From Dipteris shenzhenensis (taxonomy: Eukaryota; Polypodiophyta; Polypodiopsida; Gleicheniales): a stretch of DNA of 64,000 nucleotides. Positions 60,599-64,000 of this stretch are shown here, piece after piece (positions within the stretch are counted from its first letter, which is position 1; each line of letters begins with the position of its first letter). Made by a program: the position numbers and the translations under genes. The stretch lies in the NCBI GenBank assembly GCA_047967505.1, contig CM106540.1; one strand, written 5' to 3'. The notes under the pieces are model-generated. The model searched no databases. It was not told the DNA's origin and saw only the letters and a list, made by a program, of their open reading frames with translations.

Positions 60599-63242
60599 CT
60601 GTATATCCTTTAAAAACCTCTCAATAGATGTTGTGACAAGTTACAATTTGATAATTGAATCCATGCTTATTTAAATTTACTTATTCCAAGTTTCTTTGTC
60701 GTCCATGCAAATTATTCTTTTGCTATGTATTAATAACGTACACATATAAACATGTTTTCATCTTTATTTTGTCTTACCATTAGAATTTAGAAAACATGTT
60801 GAATCTGCTTACAGTATTTAACTATATTTGATTACTTTATGATTAGACAATCCTTTGGAAACTGCATGATTTTGCCAAAATTGAAAGTGCTTGAGAATAC
60901 AGCAGAATAGTAGGCACAATATTATTAATGGGGTTAGTAAGCAATTATAAAACCATAGGATTGATAAATTTACAGGCCTAGATATTCTTAACCATCATTG
61001 AGGTAAAACAAATTAAGGATTTGTAAATTGTTGATCTCGTTTTGTAATTGAGAGAAATAAGCATGATTGGTAACTTCCAAACTCGTAATTTCTAAGAACG
61101 AGCCCATTCATGCATCCAGACCTGTCTCTCTATATATATGCCCAAACTCATTCTCTAAAAACAAAACACATAGAGCAGTTTCAATCTCATGATAGTCACT
61201 CATAAGGTTGAAAACCATAAACTCTATCACGCATATAGTAGGGACTAGCTACTACAACATCCCCACTGATGTCATCAGCGCCCAACAGTGGGTGTAGAAC
61301 GTAGTATAGCCATATGCTCTCACACATACAAATCCACACACCAGACATACTTGAGCATCTATTTATACAAAGGTATTCGTATTGAGTTTCTGTCGGCACT
61401 CCGCAGGTGAAGGGCAGACTCAGTCGTGACAAAGGCTAGCACTAAAGGAGAAGGCTAATCAAAAAGTAGTCCACATTCTCTTCATTCAAGCTAGAGCTGC
61501 TTGTGAAGACTATGATTTCATTTTAGTCTCTCCCAGATGAGCATCTAAGCAAATAAATACTTAGACAATCTAGCTGATATATATATATATGCCTATGCTT
61601 GAGAGACTGCTTCATTGCAAGATCTGATCAGTTTAAATGATAATCTACTATTATTATTATTAGTAGTAATACTTTAATGGGTTTGCTATAGAAAATTGAA
61701 CTGAGTGTGATTTGGAGATGAAGAATGAGAAAAATAAAATAAAAAATGTATGATTTATTACAATCATCTGATGTCATTCTTACTAAGCAAGAGGGAGAAA
61801 CATGACTAATGGCTAGAAATATAACGTTCAGTTTTGATAACGTCCTTACAATATAGCAGATATCCATTAAACATTGATTACTTCCTTATGATATAGCATA
61901 TATAGATATTGTCGATTCACCTTCTAGAATATCTTTGAAGGTGGTATGCTACTAAATGGCTTGTATGTATCTTTTAGTCTAGGAAGAGAAAAATATATAG
62001 GATCATTAGTAGCTACCAAGGCATTATGTTAAAACTATGTTAAAAGATTTGTGAAATCACAATCCTAAAGTGCAGTTAGATAATAGAATGCATGTATTTT
62101 TCTGATTCCCATAGATTAATATATGATCTTATTGCTACTCACATCATTAGAAAAGGATGCAATAAATTCAATCATGTTATTGTTTCCTTTTATATCCATG
62201 GATGATGTCAACAATATGTCACCTATAAATAAATCGAAATATTGTGAAATCCCAATATTCTTACTAGTTTTTCCATAATCTTTCAATATGGATACCTCAG
62301 CATGCTTGCTATCATTTAAATGTGTTGATTGTGAAAAGTTGAAAATCTGTTGAAGTACTTTTGACCATCCTAATGATGATGCTCGGGGGATATTTGAGCA
62401 GCTTTTCACATCTTTTAGACTTATGAGCTCAAAAAGTTAAACATACAACTAAAGTCAAATGCAACCTCAGCAAGAGGGATGGTACAGAATTGTATTTCCA
62501 CATTATTTTCTTCTTAGGATATTGATATTTATATATTCTTGCTTATATAAGACCTACAGTGAGAGACTATGGCCAAGTGGTCCATAAAGGATGCATTTTG
62601 TGAGATGAAGGAACACTTCATTAAATCTATGTTTTACAGGCTAGCTTATTCGGTATTATGCAATTAATATTCACGTGCTAGTATGACTCGTGTTACTATA
62701 CAACTAGGTATATGGCCAAATCACTTACGTGGTATTTCAGTTAATACTACCGAGAGATGATGAAGATGTTCCTCCACCATCCCTAAACATTTTCCACTAC
62801 AGTTCTGTTCCAAGTCCTTGTGCAGACTTCCCTCTCCCTTCCTCTCTAGGTGAACATTCTCCTACTACAACACTAAATATACTACGTCGCTGATCCATCC
62901 CCTTTCCCTTCTCTCTTCGTTTCATGCATTGCTTGTATAGTGCATTGCAATAGTTGTTGGCACCCGCTTCCAGGTTACCACAGATATTGAGCCAAGGCCT
63001 GGCGATGCAGGCTGCAAGGCAACCAGCTTTTTCCTATCAATAGTTGGATTTGCTCGTCTTCAAAGCATGTAATAGAAGATACTATTTTCTTGTAGAAAAA
63101 TTAACAGTGGCATTGCCCAAGTATCCCATAGCACTATACTAGACCAAATTTCTGGACACTGAAAGATATGCTTCCACAAGACTTGGCAAAGGACACATAA
63201 CACTCGCCATGCTTAAAACCTAGTGTACTTAAAACTTGGACA
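60599..63242. other. AT-rich unassigned DNA
   Basis: AT-rich with short TA runs (for example 61580-61600). No coding exon was recognised; it could be intronic or upstream sequence of the minus-strand gene. Confidence 0.4.
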
Positions 63243-63438
63243 AATGTATAGAATAATTCCTTATATTGAACATCATATTAATCATTCTGTGCACTTTGCA
63301 GATTAACACTCTGCAGAGATGCGATTTCCTGAACAGTACGAATGTATAGAATAATTCCTTATGCTGAATATCATATTAATCATTCTTTGCACTTAGCAAA
63401 TTGATGCCTTTCAGAGATGGAATTTCCTCAGCATACCC
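63243..63438 (+). repeat. 98-bp tandem duplication
   Basis: Units starting 'aatgtatagaataattcctt' at 63243 and 63341. They diverge in their second halves but keep 'atattaatcattct' and the 'cagagatg.(g/a)atttcct' end. Confidence 0.93.
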
Positions 63439-64000
63439 AACAAATGGTTCGAAAAATTTAGACACTTGAAGCAGGACTTATTCAATGCAAACACTCATGC
63501 TCTCCACGCTTATCACAAGCAACCTCTCTATTCCAACTTCCTCATTCAAATACTACGTGTGTTGTGTGCATTGCAAGGTTTGAAGGAGATTATTTGAAAT
63601 TGAATGGTGTTAACAATTGCCCAAGTCCATTTGATTAAGAAAACCGATGTACTAGAAGAACACTAGAAACGTGTTGTTAGAGTTGAGGTCTTACTGAACA
63701 AATAACCCTACGCAGTGGCATGAATTCAAACTCACTCACCCTATACATGCACGCACATGCTCAATCCATACTGGAAAAAGAAGAAGAAAGACTCTTGTTG
63801 TTCACAGCTCAGGGAAGAGCAAGAAACACCCAGCAAGGTGCTAGGTAAAACAACATTCAGAGCTGACTGTTATGCTGACATCTACAGGAACCAAGTATGC
63901 CCATGCACTCCTCCTGCATTGCCTTGGATAGGATTCAGTGGGACTGATGGAGTTTTCCAAAACTCCCCCTATGTATAGGGGGAGGGGCTAGAAGCATCCA
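63439..64000. other. Unassigned sequence at window end
   Basis: A 73-residue plus-strand frame at 63757-63978 (MLNPYWKKKKK..., Cys- and Pro-containing C-terminus) has no recognised domain and may be chance. Confidence 0.35.

Overview
The window is from a large, transposon-filled plant nuclear genome. LTR retrotransposons with plant-type initiator-Met-tRNA primer sites occupy about 20 kb and are nested and rearranged. Long microsatellites and tandem arrays fill much of the rest. Only one stretch, about 58.7-59.6 kb on the minus strand, looks like a conserved, intron-containing host gene. The species cannot be fixed from sequence alone; a repeat-rich seed plant or fern would fit.

Layout: 0.7-2.2 kb is a degenerate CT tract. 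2.2-2.9 kb is AT-rich with small duplications. 2.9-4.35 kb is an extreme C-rich minisatellite. From 4.35 kb a 5'-truncated Copia element (family 1, element A/C, plus strand) begins. At 6511-12414 it is split by a nearly intact family-1 element on the minus strand (element B), with 172-bp LTRs and a 5-bp target duplication (ctatg). A/C then runs on to its 3' LTR at 15.1 kb. Its last 2.8 kb plus 362 bp of flank is duplicated as copy D (15.72-18.49 kb). Next come ~350-bp direct repeats (19.2-19.9 kb), an array of seven long hairpins (19.9-21.0 kb), and a 199-bp tandem pair carrying palindromes (21.2-21.65 kb). A decayed family-1 copy E (21.94-24.60 kb) is interrupted by a family-2 Copia element F1 (24.6-29.4 kb).

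29.4-41.8 kb is mostly unassigned AT-rich DNA. It holds a 710-bp repeat, GT-anchored dispersed repeats, an LTR fragment and other small duplications. A second family-2 element, F2, lies at 41.8-47.06 kb. 47-58.7 kb contains broken Ty3/Gypsy chromovirus pieces (50.4-52.8 kb, minus strand, with a duplicated chromodomain-like segment), purine and pyrimidine tracts and more microsatellites. The host gene end follows. 60.6-64 kb is AT-rich sequence with no recognised gene apart from a 98-bp tandem duplication.

The retroelements carry protease, integrase, reverse transcriptase and RNase H in Copia order. Every copy has disabling lesions; B is the least damaged. The most unusual structure is the array of seven roughly 100-bp inverted repeats at 19.9-21.0 kb. 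Its arms show arm-concordant substitutions, as if base pairing were maintained or the arms were homogenised.
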